Below, one piece after another: positions 25,924-35,263 of a stretch of 64,000 nt of DNA. The number at the start of each line of letters is the position of its first letter. The stretch's first letter is position 1. This stretch comes from Shimia aestuarii (GTDB taxonomy: Bacteria > Pseudomonadota > Alphaproteobacteria > Rhodobacterales > Rhodobacteraceae), in contig NZ_FOTQ01000001.1 in NCBI RefSeq assembly GCF_900114635.1, forward strand, positions 1,426,001-1,490,000, written 5' to 3'. The notes under the pieces are model-generated. The model saw only the letters and a program-made list of their open reading frames with translations, was not told the DNA's origin and made no database searches. Both the position numbers and the translations under genes were made by a program.

Positions 25924-26616
25924 TCAGTCTGCACCCAGACGCACCAAAATCGCCTTAATCATGGCGTCTGCCGTCGGTTCCGCCGCAACGTCAATCCGCG
26001 CAACACCTGCTTTGGCCAGAATATCGGCAACTGCGGTGCTGATCGCGATTCCGACCACCGGGGCGCGAAATGGCGTCTCTGCAAGAAATGTCTCGGCACT
26101 TCTTGGCGAAAAAAGCGGCACCAATACAGGGGAGTCTCCCGACAGAAGCCGCCGCGCCTCCGGTCCGAGAGGTTCGGTTACCTGTCGATAGACGACGGTC
26201 TCTGATGTTTCGATCCCCGCTGCGCTCAGCCGTCTGGCCAGATCGCCGCGCGCGTGCTCCCCGCGCAGATGTAGCAAGGGGCCGTGGGGCGCATCGGCCA
26301 AAACCCGCTTGTAAAGCGCCTCGGCATCACCCCCCGCAGATATTGCCTGCCATCCGACGCGGGCCGCAGCAGCCGCGGTCGCATCGCCGACGCACCAGGC
26401 CGGCAAACTCCGCCCCTCAACAGCGGCCACCCCATTCATCGACGTAAACAGCACCCCGCGCAGACCCTCCGGCACCGACGCCGCCACCGGTTCGATCCGC
26501 ATGAGAGGAGACGTCACGATCGGCGCCGTGACACCCGCATCCCTCAATCGCTGCGCGAATTTGCGCGACGCGGGGGCGGGCCGGGTCAACAGGATCGTGG
26601 GACAAGTTCCGTTCAT
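25924..26616 (-). CDS. hemD: HemD, uroporphyrinogen-III synthase
   Basis: 230 aa from ATG 26616 (MNGTCPTILLTRPAPAS), chosen over the ATG at 26646 because the family begins with the ILLTRP strand. It carries the typical VLFTSMNGV segment and, near the C-terminus, VGIAISTAVADILAKAGV. It cyclises hydroxymethylbilane with D-ring inversion to uroporphyrinogen III, the shared precursor of heme, siroheme and heme d1. Divergent from tsaD across 83 bases; first of the hemD-mic60-hemY group. Confidence 0.88.
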   Translation of the reverse strand: MNGTCPTILLTRPAPASRKFAQRLRDAGVTAPIVTSPLMRIEPVAASVPEGLRGVLFTSMNGVAAVEGRSLPAWCVGDATAAAAARVGWQAISAGGDAEALYKRVLADAPHGPLLHLRGEHARGDLARRLSAAGIETSETVVYRQVTEPLGPEARRLLSGDSPVLVPLFSPRSAETFLAETPFRAPVVGIAISTAVADILAKAGVARIDVAAEPTADAMIKAILVRLGAD

Positions 26617-26699
26617 GAGAAGCGCCGGGATTGTTTGAGCCGCCATCCGGTGTTACCTGCCATAAGACATTGGCGCAACGACAAGGATCAAGACAGCCC

Positions 26700-27797
26700 A
26701 TGACAGGCACCCTGACCATTCTCGGGCTTGAAAGCAGCTGTGATGATACCGCCGCCGCCATCATCCGCCAGTCCGGCACCGACGCGCCCGAAATCCTGGC
26801 CTCGGTCGTGCATGGACAAACGGAGCTTCACGCTCCGTTCGGCGGCGTTGTCCCGGAAATCGCCGCCCGTGCCCACGCTGAAAAGCTCGACATCTGTATC
26901 GAAGAGGCGCTTGCGGCCTCCAACCTGACCCTACCCGAGATCGACGCCATCGCCGTGACCGCCGGTCCGGGGTTGATCGGGGGCGTGTTGTCCGGCGTGA
27001 TGTGCGCCAAGGGACTGGCGACGGGTCTCGCTATCCCGCTTGTCGGGGTCAACCATCTTGCCGGTCATGCCCTCACCCCGCGCCTGACCGATCAGATCAC
27101 CTTTCCCTACCTGATGCTTCTGGTCTCGGGGGGGCATTGCCAGTTCCTGATCGCCCACGGCCCAGAAAGCTTTTCTCGGCTTGGCGGCACGATCGACGAC
27201 GCCCCGGGAGAGGCTTTTGACAAGACCGCACGCCTTCTGGGGCTGCCCCAGCCCGGCGGCCCTTCGGTACAGGCCGAAGCGGAAAAGGGTGATCCGAAAC
27301 GCTTTCGTTTCCCCCGACCGCTACTCGACCGCCCCGGATGCGACATGTCCTTCTCGGGTCTGAAAACCGCCCTGTTGCGCGCCCGCGACGCGGTGATTGC
27401 GGAAAAGGGAGGCCTGACGAAACAGGACCGCGCCGATCTCTGCGCCGGGTTCCAGTCGGCCGTCGTGGATGTCCTGGCCGAGAAGACGCGCCGCGCGCTT
27501 GAACTCTACCTTGCGGAAAACCCCGGCAAACCTGTTCTTGCCGTCGCAGGCGGCGTGGCCGCAAATACGGCGATTCGGGCAAGGTTAGAGACTATTTGCG
27601 CCGAAAACGTCACTACGTTTACCGCCCCACCGCTACATCTGTGCACCGACAACGCGGCGATGATTGCCTATGCCGGGCTCGAACGCTTCCGCGCTGGGGC
27701 GAAGGACGATATGACTCTCTCCGCCCGCCCGCGCTGGCCGCTCGATAAAACCGCCCCGGCGCTTCTGGGTAGCGGAAAGAAGGGGGCCAAGGCATGA
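26700..27797 (+). CDS. tsaD: TsaD, tRNA threonylcarbamoyladenosine transferase
   Basis: 365 aa from ATG 26700 ([16 protein letters not shown]). Kae1/Qri7 signatures are the metal-binding [11 protein letters not shown] histidines, [25 protein letters not shown] and [13 protein letters not shown]. It transfers the threonylcarbamoyl group to A37 of ANN-decoding tRNAs with TsaB/TsaE; tsaE lies 13 kb downstream in this window. Overlaps gpsA as ATGA. Confidence 0.96.
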   Translation: MTGTLTILGLESSCDDTAAAIIRQSGTDAPEILASVVHGQTELHAPFGGVVPEIAARAHAEKLDICIEEALAASNLTLPEIDAIAVTAGPGLIGGVLSGVMCAKGLATGLAIPLVGVNHLAGHALTPRLTDQITFPYLMLLVSGGHCQFLIAHGPESFSRLGGTIDDAPGEAFDKTARLLGLPQPGGPSVQAEAEKGDPKRFRFPRPLLDRPGCDMSFSGLKTALLRARDAVIAEKGGLTKQDRADLCAGFQSAVVDVLAEKTRRALELYLAENPGKPVLAVAGGVAANTAIRARLETICAENVTTFTAPPLHLCTDNAAMIAYAGLERFRAGAKDDMTLSARPRWPLDKTAPALLGSGKKGAKA

Positions 27798-28747
27798 GTA
27801 TCGCAGTCATCGGCGCAGGCGCGTTTGGCACTGCACTTGCCATCTCAATCGCACGCAGCGGCGCCGAAGTGACCCTTTGGGCGCGGGACACCAGCGCGTT
27901 GCAGTCCACCCGCCAAAGCCTACGCCTTCCAGGTGTCACGCTGCCGGAATCAGTCTCTGTTACGGGGGATCTGGCTCAATCTGCTCTGGCGGATACACTG
28001 CTACTGGCGACTCCGATGCAGAGCCTTTCCACGGTACTGGATCAGTTTGACACCCCTCTCTCTGGCAAGGCGTTGGTAGCCTGCTGCAAGGGGATCGACC
28101 TAAACACGCTCACCGGCCCGGCCGAGGTGCTCTCGCGGCTCAAACCCGAGGCCACGCCCGCGATCCTAACAGGCCCCAGCTTTGCCGCCGATATTGCACG
28201 TGGCCTGCCCACCGCACTGACGCTCGCCTGCCAAGACGAGGCGATCGGGCGATCCCTGCAACATCAGCTCGCCACCCCAGCCCTGCGCCTCTACCGAAGT
28301 ACGGATGTCATTGGCGCGGAACTGGGCGGCGCGCTTAAGAACGTCATCGCCATCGCCTGTGGCGCCTGCATCGGTCAAGGCATGGGTGACAGCACCCGCG
28401 CCGCGCTGATGACCCGTGGTTTTGCCGAGATGACCCGGCTTGCGATTCACCTTGGCGCGCGCTCCGAAACCCTCTCGGGCCTGTCTGGCATGGGCGATCT
28501 CGCCCTGACCTGCATGTCCGAACAGTCGCGCAATTACCGCTTTGGCCTTGCCCTTGGCCAAGAGAAGCCCTTTGATCCCACGATCACTGTCGAAGGCGCC
28601 AAGACCGCCGAGGCCGTGACCCGGCTCGCCCAGCAGATCGGCCTTGATATGCCGATCTGCCAAATGGTTCACCAGCTTTCCACCGGCTCGGTCAGCGTGA
28701 CCGACGCCATCCGCACACTTCTGTCCCGACCCCTCAAGGAGGAATGA
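27794..28747 (+). CDS. gpsA: GpsA, NAD(P)-dependent glycerol-3-phosphate dehydrogenase
   Basis: 317 aa. Rossmann motif GAGAFGTAL at the N-terminus, [27 protein letters not shown], the catalytic-Lys region [13 protein letters not shown] and [11 protein letters not shown]. It makes sn-glycerol 3-phosphate from DHAP for phospholipid synthesis. Cotranscribed with tsaD by overlap and followed closely by the yciI gene. Confidence 0.95.
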   Translation: MSIAVIGAGAFGTALAISIARSGAEVTLWARDTSALQSTRQSLRLPGVTLPESVSVTGDLAQSALADTLLLATPMQSLSTVLDQFDTPLSGKALVACCKGIDLNTLTGPAEVLSRLKPEATPAILTGPSFAADIARGLPTALTLACQDEAIGRSLQHQLATPALRLYRSTDVIGAELGGALKNVIAIACGACIGQGMGDSTRAALMTRGFAEMTRLAIHLGARSETLSGLSGMGDLALTCMSEQSRNYRFGLALGQEKPFDPTITVEGAKTAEAVTRLAQQIGLDMPICQMVHQLSTGSVSVTDAIRTLLSRPLKEE

Positions 28748-28750
28748 CCC

Positions 28751-29026
28751 ATGCGTATCGCTCTTATTGCCAAGGACAAACCCGGCGCGCTTGATATTCG
28801 CAAAGCCAACCGCGACGCCCATGTGGCCTACCTCAAATCAAGCGGTGACACCGTGGAAACCGCCGGCCCCTTCCTTGACGACGACGGCAACATGTGCGGC
28901 TCGCTGATCATCCTGAACGTCGAAGACATGTCCGAAGCCCAGGCCTGGGCGGCAAATGATCCCTACAAGGCGGCCGACCTCTTTGCCTCGGTCGAGCTCA
29001 TTGCCTGGAACAAGGTCCTGGGGTGA
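28751..29026 (+). CDS. YciI family protein
   Basis: 91 aa, a single YCII domain: RIALIAKDKPGALDIRKANR, then AGPFLDDDGNMCGSLIILN and the AQAWAANDPYKAADLF helix with the family's conserved Asp-Pro. Function in bacteria is unknown beyond a ferredoxin-like fold. A good Shine-Dalgarno (AGGAGGA) overlaps the gpsA stop. The TGA overlaps the next start as TGATG. Confidence 0.87.
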   Translation: MRIALIAKDKPGALDIRKANRDAHVAYLKSSGDTVETAGPFLDDDGNMCGSLIILNVEDMSEAQAWAANDPYKAADLFASVELIAWNKVLG

Positions 29027-29445
29027 TGCGCTACTGGCTTTTCAAATCCGAACCCTCGACCTGGAGCTGGCAAAACCAGCTCGACAAGGGCGACGCGGGC
29101 GAGGAATGGGACGGCGTGCGCAATTATCAGGCGCGCAACTTCATGCGCGAGATGGCCGTTGGCGACCGGGGTTTCTTTTATCACAGCCAGAAAGAGAAAT
29201 CCGTGGTCGGCATTGTCGAAGTCATCGCCGAGGCCCACCCGGACAGCACCACCGACGATGCGCGCTGGGAATGCGTGGATATCAAGGCACTGAAAACCAT
29301 GCCCAAGCCCGTATCGCTCGACATGATCAAGGCCGATCCGCGTCTGGCGGAGATGGTTCTGGTCAAAAACTCGCGCCTGTCGGTGCAGCCCGTGACAGAA
29401 GAGGAATGGGCGATCATCTGCGAAATCGGCGGTATGCAAGGCTGA
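29026..29445 (+). CDS. EVE domain protein
   Basis: 139 aa covering a full EVE (PUA-like) domain: YWLFKSEPSTWSW, WDGVRNYQARNFMREM, GFFYHSQKEKSVVGIVEV and the C-terminal LSVQPVTEEEW. EVE domains read modified nucleobases in DNA or RNA; standalone ones are common next to yciI and gpsA in alphaproteobacteria. An in-frame GTG three bases earlier is less likely than the ATG in the TGATG overlap. Confidence 0.9.
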   Translation: MRYWLFKSEPSTWSWQNQLDKGDAGEEWDGVRNYQARNFMREMAVGDRGFFYHSQKEKSVVGIVEVIAEAHPDSTTDDARWECVDIKALKTMPKPVSLDMIKADPRLAEMVLVKNSRLSVQPVTEEEWAIICEIGGMQG

Positions 29446-29493
29446 CAAATCGGGCATAGTTGCGCCAGGATCAATTGATCGGGAAACGAACCC

Positions 29494-29889
29494 ATGGAAA
29501 TTGCGATTGTCGTGGCCGCAGCGTTGGCCTCATATATTTTTGGCGCGATCTGGTACATGGCGCTGTCCCAAGCCTGGATGAAAGCTGCCGGTGTCGAAGT
29601 TGGCGAAGACGGCCGCCCCGTCAACACAGGTAGCGCCATGCCCTATGTCGCGGCCTTCATCTGTGCCCTGCTGGTTGCCGGAATGATGCGCCACGTTTTT
29701 TCGCTCTCGGGGATAGAAACCGTCGGCGCGGGCTTTACCGCCGGGCTGGGCATCGGCCTTTTCCTCGCCGCGCCATGGCTGGTCACCAACTATGCCTTTG
29801 CCGGACGTAACCGGACACTGATGCTGATCGATGGGGGGTATGCCGCAATTGGCTGCACCATCATGGGTGTCGTGCTGACCCTTCTTTGA
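29494..29889 (+). CDS. DUF1761 integral membrane protein
   Basis: 131 aa with four hydrophobic helices. DUF1761 features include the N-terminal AALASYIFGAIWYMALSQAWMKA and a central GFTAGLGIGLFLAAPWL. Function unknown. It follows the EVE gene by 48 bases, so it may be in the same transcript. Confidence 0.8.
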   Translation: MEIAIVVAAALASYIFGAIWYMALSQAWMKAAGVEVGEDGRPVNTGSAMPYVAAFICALLVAGMMRHVFSLSGIETVGAGFTAGLGIGLFLAAPWLVTNYAFAGRNRTLMLIDGGYAAIGCTIMGVVLTLL

Positions 29890-29894
29890 GCCGG

Positions 29895-29934
29895 AATAAA
29901 AACGGGGGCCCGGCCAAACAACCGGAACCCCCGT
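29895..29934. terminator. Hairpin between convergent DUF1761 and DUF2853 genes
   Basis: ACGGGGG / CCCCCGT stem with an inner CCGG / CCGG extension and small internal loop. The T-run (TTTTTATT) is on the minus side; on the plus side it lacks a U-tract, so it would terminate DUF1761 transcripts only weakly. Confidence 0.55.
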
Positions 29935-30063
29935 ACCCCACGTGTTCCCTAACCACCACACGTGAATTCTAATAAGGTTCCGGCCATCCTGGCCCGATAC
30001 ATGTAATTTACCGCTCGATCCGAGTCGCGGCAAATGCCAAGTACCTAAAATCAATGTCGAAAT

Positions 30064-30092
30064 GAAAACGCCCGGACCGAGGGGACCGGGCG
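30064..30092 (-). terminator. Terminator after the DUF2853 gene
   Basis: CGCCCGG / CCGGGCG stem; read on the minus strand it is followed by TTTTCATTT. It lies 29 bases beyond the DUF2853 stop. Confidence 0.7.
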
Positions 30093-30120
30093 CTGCGCAT
30101 GAAGTGATAAAAAGGCAGGA

Positions 30121-30462
30121 TCAGCCGTAGATGGCTTCCTTGCCGAAATGCTTGGTCAGCATGTAATAGACAACCGCACGATACTTGTTGCGCTCGGACC
30201 GGCCATAGGTCTCGATCACGGCATTGATCCCTTCCATGAGCTCGGGCCCATCCGACAGGCCCAGCTTCTTGATCAGAAAGTTGGACTTGACCGTTTCCAG
30301 CTCGCTGTCCTGAGACGCGGCAACGGTCGAGGCATCATCATTGTAGATCGCCGGACCACATCCGATCGTCACCTTGGTCAGCAGGTCCATATCCGGGTCC
30401 ATCCCGCACTTGTTCCTGAGATCGTCCGCATATTTTGCAATCAAATCGTCACGTTTGCCCAT
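30121..30462 (-). CDS. DUF2853 family protein
   Basis: 113 aa from ATG 30462 (MGKRDDLIAKYADDL), preceded by GGGAGAAAA; a longer frame starting at 30495 lacks a ribosome site. Small soluble helical protein with the family's NKCGMDPDMDLLTKVTIGCGPAIYN segment and a basic YRAVVYYMLTKHFGKE tail. Function unknown; single gene with its own terminator. Confidence 0.8.
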   Translation of the reverse strand: MGKRDDLIAKYADDLRNKCGMDPDMDLLTKVTIGCGPAIYNDDASTVAASQDSELETVKSNFLIKKLGLSDGPELMEGINAVIETYGRSERNKYRAVVYYMLTKHFGKEAIYG

Positions 30463-30585
30463 GTGTTTTCTCCCTTTTAACGGCCAAAACTGCACCGCCG
30501 CAGTCGCGACCGTGGTTCACGATCAGGTTAGGCATCTCGCTGCACGACACAAAGGGGGAATCGAACAAGGTTTTCCCCGGCCCGC

Positions 30586-31365
30586 CTATTTGGGAAACAG
30601 GAATGTCATAACCAGACGCCCCCCCCAGCCAGATGGCCCGCCAGGAGCGGAGTCGACATAGCGGCGCACCCCAAGTCCAAGGCTGACCGGGCGGTTCCCG
30701 AACTTGACCAGCTTGCTCACAACTACGTTGATCGGCACGGACGCCTGATCCGTGTTCCAGTCATAGGTCGACTCGGAATTGATCGTATAGGTCCAGTTAT
30801 TGTTGCCAGCATAAGCAAGGAATGGCTGGAAGAAGGTCGCATTGATACTTGCAGGTCCGCTGATATCCCAAATGTGATTGGCAAGCGCGCCATAGGTCCA
30901 ACGCCCCGTCTGCTTGAGCGCAACCCCGGTGATGCCCGCCCCGAATGTGTCTACGCCCAACGCGTTATCTGTGGCCGTCGGCAATAGGAAAACCGGCCCG
31001 ACACCCCAGATCAACCCATTCGCTGTGGGACGCGATGGCGAGAAGAAGAAGCTTTGCACAATGTCGCCAATCCCCGACTGGCTTGTCCCACCAATGACGT
31101 TGTCCTGAGAAATCACCGGTAAAATCGTGCGTGAGATCAAGTTCCAGTCCGGAGAAAGCGCGATTGGCACGACCGGCTGGATGTTGAACGTAAAACGGCT
31201 GCCATTGCCAGCCCCTTGACCCTCGTCATAGTTCAGCTGGAAAGGCAGGCTGATCAGGTCGGACACCGGGTTGGACAATTGCTGTCCAAGATCTGTACCC
31301 TCATCCGCTGTCGCCGCGATACCCAGCGTCCAAATAGCTGCCGCAATGCTCAAAACTCTTTTCAT
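30586..31365 (-). CDS. Outer membrane beta-barrel protein, transporter/neuromedin U-like
   Basis: 259 aa from ATG 31365 (MKRVLSIAAAIWTLGIAATADEG), with a clear signal peptide. The mature protein is beta-rich and low in charge, with NPVSDLISLPFQLNYDEG, NIQPVVPIALSPDWNLISRTILPV, LIWGVGPVFLLPTATD and a terminal strand ending LVMTFLFPK. This matches the family often annotated as transporter or neuromedin U in marine bacteria, related to MetA-pathway phenol-degradation barrels. The ligand is unknown. An isolated gene. Confidence 0.75.
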   Translation of the reverse strand: MKRVLSIAAAIWTLGIAATADEGTDLGQQLSNPVSDLISLPFQLNYDEGQGAGNGSRFTFNIQPVVPIALSPDWNLISRTILPVISQDNVIGGTSQSGIGDIVQSFFFSPSRPTANGLIWGVGPVFLLPTATDNALGVDTFGAGITGVALKQTGRWTYGALANHIWDISGPASINATFFQPFLAYAGNNNWTYTINSESTYDWNTDQASVPINVVVSKLVKFGNRPVSLGLGVRRYVDSAPGGPSGWGGRLVMTFLFPK

Positions 31366-31439
31366 GGCCAATCCACCCAAGGCTTTTGTCCCCGCCACCC
31401 TAATACGGTTGCCGATTCCGGGCGACCACAATTCTGCCT

Positions 31440-31473
31440 AAAATAGAAAACCCGGCCAGATACTGGCCGGGTT
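31440..31473 (-). terminator. Terminator after ahcY
   Basis: A perfect 11-bp stem AACCCGGCCAG / CTGGCCGGGTT with a 3-base loop, followed on the minus strand by TTCTATTTT, 27 bases past the ahcY stop. Confidence 0.88.
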
Positions 31474-31499
31474 CTCTTGTTCATGCTCTTAGGTGGAGT

Positions 31500-32894
31500 T
31501 CAGTATCGATAGTGCTCGGGCTTGAACGGCCCATCAACTGAAACACCGATATAATCCGCCTGACCTTGCTGCAGCTTGGTCAGCTTGGCGCCGATCTTGT
31601 CCAGGTGCAGCCGCGCAACCTTTTCATCCAGATGCTTGGGCAGAATATACACTTCGTTCTCGTACTGGTCGCCTTTGGTGAACAGCTCGATCTGCGCCAG
31701 AACCTGGTTGGTAAAGGACGCTGACATCACGAACGAAGGATGACCAGTGGCATTCCCAAGGTTCAAGAGACGGCCCTCGGACAAGAGGATCATGCGGTTG
31801 CCCGAGGGCATCTCGATCATGTCCACCTGTTCCTTGATGTTGGTCCACTTGTGGTTCTTGAGGTTCGCCACCTGAATTTCGTTGTCGAAGTGGCCAATGT
31901 TTCCGACGATGGCCATGTCCTTCATCTCGCGCATATGCTCGATGCGGATCACGTCCTTGTTGCCGGTTGTGGTGATGAAGATATCGGCGCTTGCCACTTC
32001 ATCTTCCAGCGTGGTCACTTCGAACCCGTCCATCGCCGCCTGAAGCGCGCAGATCGGGTCCACCTCGGTCACCTTCACACGCGCACCCGCACCGCGCAAG
32101 CTGGCCGCCGAACCTTTGCCCACGTCGCCATAGCCACAGACGACGGCAACCTTGCCCGCCATCATCGTATCGGTGGCGCGGCGGATACCGTCCACAAGGC
32201 TCTCTTTACAGCCGTATTTGTTGTCGAATTTCGACTTGGTCACGCTGTCGTTCACGTTGATCGCCGGGAAGGGCAGATGGCCCTTTTCCATCATCTGATA
32301 AAGGCGATGCACGCCCGTGGTGGTTTCTTCGGTCACGCCCTGGATCATGTGGCGCTGTTTCACGAACCAGCCGGGGCTTTCCTTGAGGCGCTTCTTGATC
32401 TGCGCGAACAGGGCAACCTCTTCCTCGGATTGCGGGTTCTCGATGATATCGGTCTCGCCTTCCTCGACCCGCGCACCCAGCAGGATGTACAGGGTTGCGT
32501 CCCCACCATCGTCGAGGATCATGTTGCAGCCGCCTTCTTCGAACATGAAGATGCGATCGGCATAATCCCAGTATTCTTCCAGCGTCTCGCCCTTGATCGC
32601 AAAGACCGGCACGCCCGACGCGGCAATCGCCGCCGCGGCGTGGTCCTGCGTCGAGAAGATGTTGCACGAAGCCCAGCGCACATCCGCGCCCAGCGCCACC
32701 AGTGTTTCGATCAGAACTGCGGTCTGGATCGTCATATGCAGCGACCCGGCGATCCGCGCGCCCTTGAGGGGTTTGCTGTCGCCGTATTCCTCGCGCAACG
32801 CCATCAGGCCCGGCATTTCGGATTCGGCAATATCCAGTTCCTTGCGGCCAAACTCTGCAAGGCTGATGTCTTTCACGATATAGTCGGTCGCCAT
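31500..32894 (-). CDS. ahcY: AhcY, S-adenosylhomocysteine hydrolase
   Basis: 464 aa from ATG 32894 ([16 protein letters not shown]), with AAAGGAGC upstream; the open frame continues 64 codons further without coding character. Signatures: [16 protein letters not shown], the NAD-binding [27 protein letters not shown] and the C-terminal KPEHYRY. It splits SAH to adenosine and homocysteine, which matters for the SAM-dependent NirE and NirJ chemistry as well as general methylation. In Rhodobacter the gene also sits close to regA/senC/regB. Confidence 0.97.
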   Translation of the reverse strand: MATDYIVKDISLAEFGRKELDIAESEMPGLMALREEYGDSKPLKGARIAGSLHMTIQTAVLIETLVALGADVRWASCNIFSTQDHAAAAIAASGVPVFAIKGETLEEYWDYADRIFMFEEGGCNMILDDGGDATLYILLGARVEEGETDIIENPQSEEEVALFAQIKKRLKESPGWFVKQRHMIQGVTEETTTGVHRLYQMMEKGHLPFPAINVNDSVTKSKFDNKYGCKESLVDGIRRATDTMMAGKVAVVCGYGDVGKGSAASLRGAGARVKVTEVDPICALQAAMDGFEVTTLEDEVASADIFITTTGNKDVIRIEHMREMKDMAIVGNIGHFDNEIQVANLKNHKWTNIKEQVDMIEMPSGNRMILLSEGRLLNLGNATGHPSFVMSASFTNQVLAQIELFTKGDQYENEVYILPKHLDEKVARLHLDKIGAKLTKLQQGQADYIGVSVDGPFKPEHYRY

Positions 32895-33038
32895 AGCGCC
32901 CAGCTCCTTTGATCCATGGATTTGAGGGGTCAGATAACACCGACCACGGCTTTCGACAATGGCACGTATACGACCTGTCCTGGACGGCAAGAGGCTCGGG
33001 CCACAATCGGGTTGGCGGCCCTGCTCGCATATGGTCTT

Positions 33039-33995
33039 ATGCCGCCAAATGCGGAGCCTGCAGTGACACCCCAAGCGCCTACCCATAATAAAGCGGTCAT
33101 CTTCACGGTTGACGCGGGGTGGCTCGGCTATGCTCTGCTGGCGGCTCAGCGTATCATCACCCTGTCCCGCCCCCGCGACTTTGACATCATCATTGCGAGC
33201 CTCGAACCGCTTCCGATCCCCCGGCCTCTTGCTGATCTGGGCATTCGAAACGAGGTTCTGAACCTGAATGAAAGGATGCGGGCGGAAAACCTGCCCCTGC
33301 GCTGGCTGCCTTCGATTGCCTATCTACGGCTCTGGCTTCCGGATATCTTCCAGGACCAATACGACCGCATCCTTTATCTGGATGCCGACACCTACCTTTG
33401 CAGCCCAGATTTATCACGCCTGTTCGATATCGATCTCGGGCCGCACGCACTCGCCGCGGCGCTCGACAAGGAGCATTTCTGGCAGGGCGAAAAACCGATC
33501 ATCGACTTTGAAAACCACGGCATCGCGGCCAATCGCTATTTCAATTCCGGTGTCCTGCTGATTGATACCTCCGCCTTTGCCGAGCAAGGATTGCTTGCCG
33601 AGATGCTCGCCGTCAACCAATCGGGAATTACCCTGAAGTATCACGACCAATCCCTTCTCAACATGGCCGTCCAGGGGCAGTTTGCCGAGCTTTCACCGCG
33701 CTGGAACTGGCAGTTTCCGAACAGGTTTCCGGCCTACACCCGGATGGCCCGCCCGTGCCTGATCCATTTTTCAAGCAACCCGCGCCCCTGGCATGGGTAC
33801 GAGAAAGAAACCCGGTTCCCGCGCCCCATCATCGAAACCTACGCCGGTGGCGACACATCCGTTCCCCCGGATCGAAAGCCGTTACGCGAACCGCTTTGGC
33901 ATCAACTCGACAACCTTATCGGCCATGTGCAGTACCTGCCGCGCTACCTGCGATACATGTCGCGACACAAGCACCCGTTCGAAACCCGACTTTAG
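33039..33995 (+). CDS. GT8 family glycosyltransferase
   Basis: 318 aa from ATG 33039; a GTG at 33063 has a better ribosome site (GGAG six bases before) and may be the true start. GT-A fold motifs are [19 protein letters not shown], the DxD metal motif in [22 protein letters not shown] and [15 protein letters not shown]8 enzymes are retaining transferases using UDP-sugars, often in LPS core or glycogen-type synthesis. Divergent from ahcY and isolated from other sugar genes; the acceptor is unknown. Confidence 0.83.
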   Translation: MPPNAEPAVTPQAPTHNKAVIFTVDAGWLGYALLAAQRIITLSRPRDFDIIIASLEPLPIPRPLADLGIRNEVLNLNERMRAENLPLRWLPSIAYLRLWLPDIFQDQYDRILYLDADTYLCSPDLSRLFDIDLGPHALAAALDKEHFWQGEKPIIDFENHGIAANRYFNSGVLLIDTSAFAEQGLLAEMLAVNQSGITLKYHDQSLLNMAVQGQFAELSPRWNWQFPNRFPAYTRMARPCLIHFSSNPRPWHGYEKETRFPRPIIETYAGGDTSVPPDRKPLREPLWHQLDNLIGHVQYLPRYLRYMSRHKHPFETRL

Positions 33996-34064
33996 GCCAC
34001 AATCCCCGTTGCGCATGGCGCTCCCCCTGCGCTAGGCACACTGCATCCAAAAAGAGGACTTCCC

Positions 34065-34649
34065 GTGGCGCGCGCTTGGCAAAGAATGCTCTCTGGTCGC
34101 AGGCTTGACCTGCTCGACCCGACCCCCGTGGATATCGAGATCGAAGATATCGCCCACGGTCTCGCTTTCGTGGCCCGTTGGAACGGGCAAACGCTCGGGG
34201 ATTTCGCCTATTCCGTGGCCGAACACTCGCTGCTGGTCGAAGAGCTTTTCGGCCGCATGTACCCGACCGCACCAACTAAATGGCGCCTTGCCGCGCTCTT
34301 GCACGACGCCCCGGAATACGTGATCGGCGACATGATTTCCCCGGTCAAAGCCGCCGTCGGCCCCGACTACGGCAAGCTGGACGACCGCTTGACGGCAGCC
34401 ATTCACATCCGGTTTGGCCTACCCGCCGAAACCCCGAAACGGATCAAGTCCCAGATCAAGCGCGCCGACCGGATCAGCGCGTGGATGGAAGCCACCCAGA
34501 TCGCTGGTTTCTCGACCGCCGAGGCCAACAAGTTCTTTGGCAGGCCGGACCCGAACATCATCGACGGCCTGTCGATCCGCCTGCGCCCACCGCTTGACGT
34601 GCGCGCCGACTACACCGCGCGCCACGCCGAACTTCTGGCCGCGCTATGA
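34065..34649 (+). CDS. HD-domain hydrolase (YfbR-like nucleotidase family)
   Basis: 194 aa from a GTG start with AGAGGAC upstream. The HD phosphohydrolase signature is spread over YSVAEHSLLVEEL, AALLHDAPEYVIGD and KRADRISAWMEATQ, matching the alphaproteobacterial phosphohydrolase group related to 5'-deoxynucleotidase YfbR. The substrate is probably a nucleotide but cannot be read from sequence. Overlaps the GNAT gene as ATGA. Confidence 0.82.
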   Translation: MARAWQRMLSGRRLDLLDPTPVDIEIEDIAHGLAFVARWNGQTLGDFAYSVAEHSLLVEELFGRMYPTAPTKWRLAALLHDAPEYVIGDMISPVKAAVGPDYGKLDDRLTAAIHIRFGLPAETPKRIKSQIKRADRISAWMEATQIAGFSTAEANKFFGRPDPNIIDGLSIRLRPPLDVRADYTARHAELLAAL

Positions 34650-35134
34650 CCCTGCATATCCGCCGGGCCGGTGCGCTGGATAGCGGTGCCATGTGTGACC
34701 TGCTGAACGAGATCATCGCGATTGGCGGCACCACCGCCCTCACCGCTCCAATGTCGCGTGACGCCTTTCAGGCGAAGATGGAAATAAACGCCGTGCATTC
34801 GGCCTGGCATCTGGCCGAAGACCCGACCGGAGAAGTGCTGGGTTTCCAATGGATCGCACCGCATCCCGAACTGCCGCCCAAGGCATGCGACATCGCCACG
34901 TTCGTGCGGGTCGGCCGAACGGGGCTGGGAACCGGGTCGGCCCTGTTTGACGCGACAAGATCCGCCGCGCGCGCCCTCGGGTATCGATGGATCAACGCCA
35001 ACATCCGTGCTGATAATTCGGGTGGCCTCGCTTATTACCAAAGCCGGGGATTCGAGCCGTACCAGCGCCTGACCGGGATCACGCTGCCCAATGGCCAAAC
35101 CGTCGACAAGATCCTGAAACGCTACGATCTCTGA
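34646..35134 (+). CDS. GNAT family N-acetyltransferase
   Basis: 162 aa. GNAT fold with the acetyl-CoA loop VGRTGLGTGSALFDATRSAARALG and the C-terminal ANIRADNSGGLAYYQSRGFEPYQ. The substrate is unknown; relatives are annotated as phosphinothricin-like or L-amino-acid acetyltransferases. Translationally coupled to the HD gene. Confidence 0.85.
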   Translation: MTLHIRRAGALDSGAMCDLLNEIIAIGGTTALTAPMSRDAFQAKMEINAVHSAWHLAEDPTGEVLGFQWIAPHPELPPKACDIATFVRVGRTGLGTGSALFDATRSAARALGYRWINANIRADNSGGLAYYQSRGFEPYQRLTGITLPNGQTVDKILKRYDL

Positions 35135-35197
35135 GCGCTCCGGCCTTCATCTTGTCAAAAATACTCACTTACAATCGACCAACGCACACAATCGGGC

Positions 35198-35241
35198 ACC
35201 GACGCAGTACCGACAGGATACCGACGTCAAACCGACGTTGG
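35198..35241. repeat. Four ACCGACR units at exact 11-bp spacing
   Basis: ACCGACG, ACCGACA, ACCGACG and ACCGACG begin at 35198, 35209, 35220 and 35231, giving a perfect 11-bp period over 44 bases in the gap between the convergent GNAT and regA genes. The period is not a multiple of 3, so this is not a protein repeat. Confidence 0.7.
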
Positions 35242-35263
35242 AAAACGGTGCTTTCGTGATGTC

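Noticed and set aside
29468-29482. GATCAATTGATC before the DUF1761 gene as an FNR box
   Set aside because: FNR sites need TTGAT-N4-ATCAA; here the halves overlap with no spacer, so it is only a short palindrome.
32895-33038. Possible SAH or SAM riboswitch upstream of ahcY
   Set aside because: The 140 bases before ahcY show no recognisable pseudoknot or conserved core; only a ribosome site is visible.
34414-34683. Alternate-frame open reading frames over the HD/GNAT junction
   Set aside because: They are high-GC shadows of the two overlapping real genes and have Arg/Pro/Ser-rich translations.
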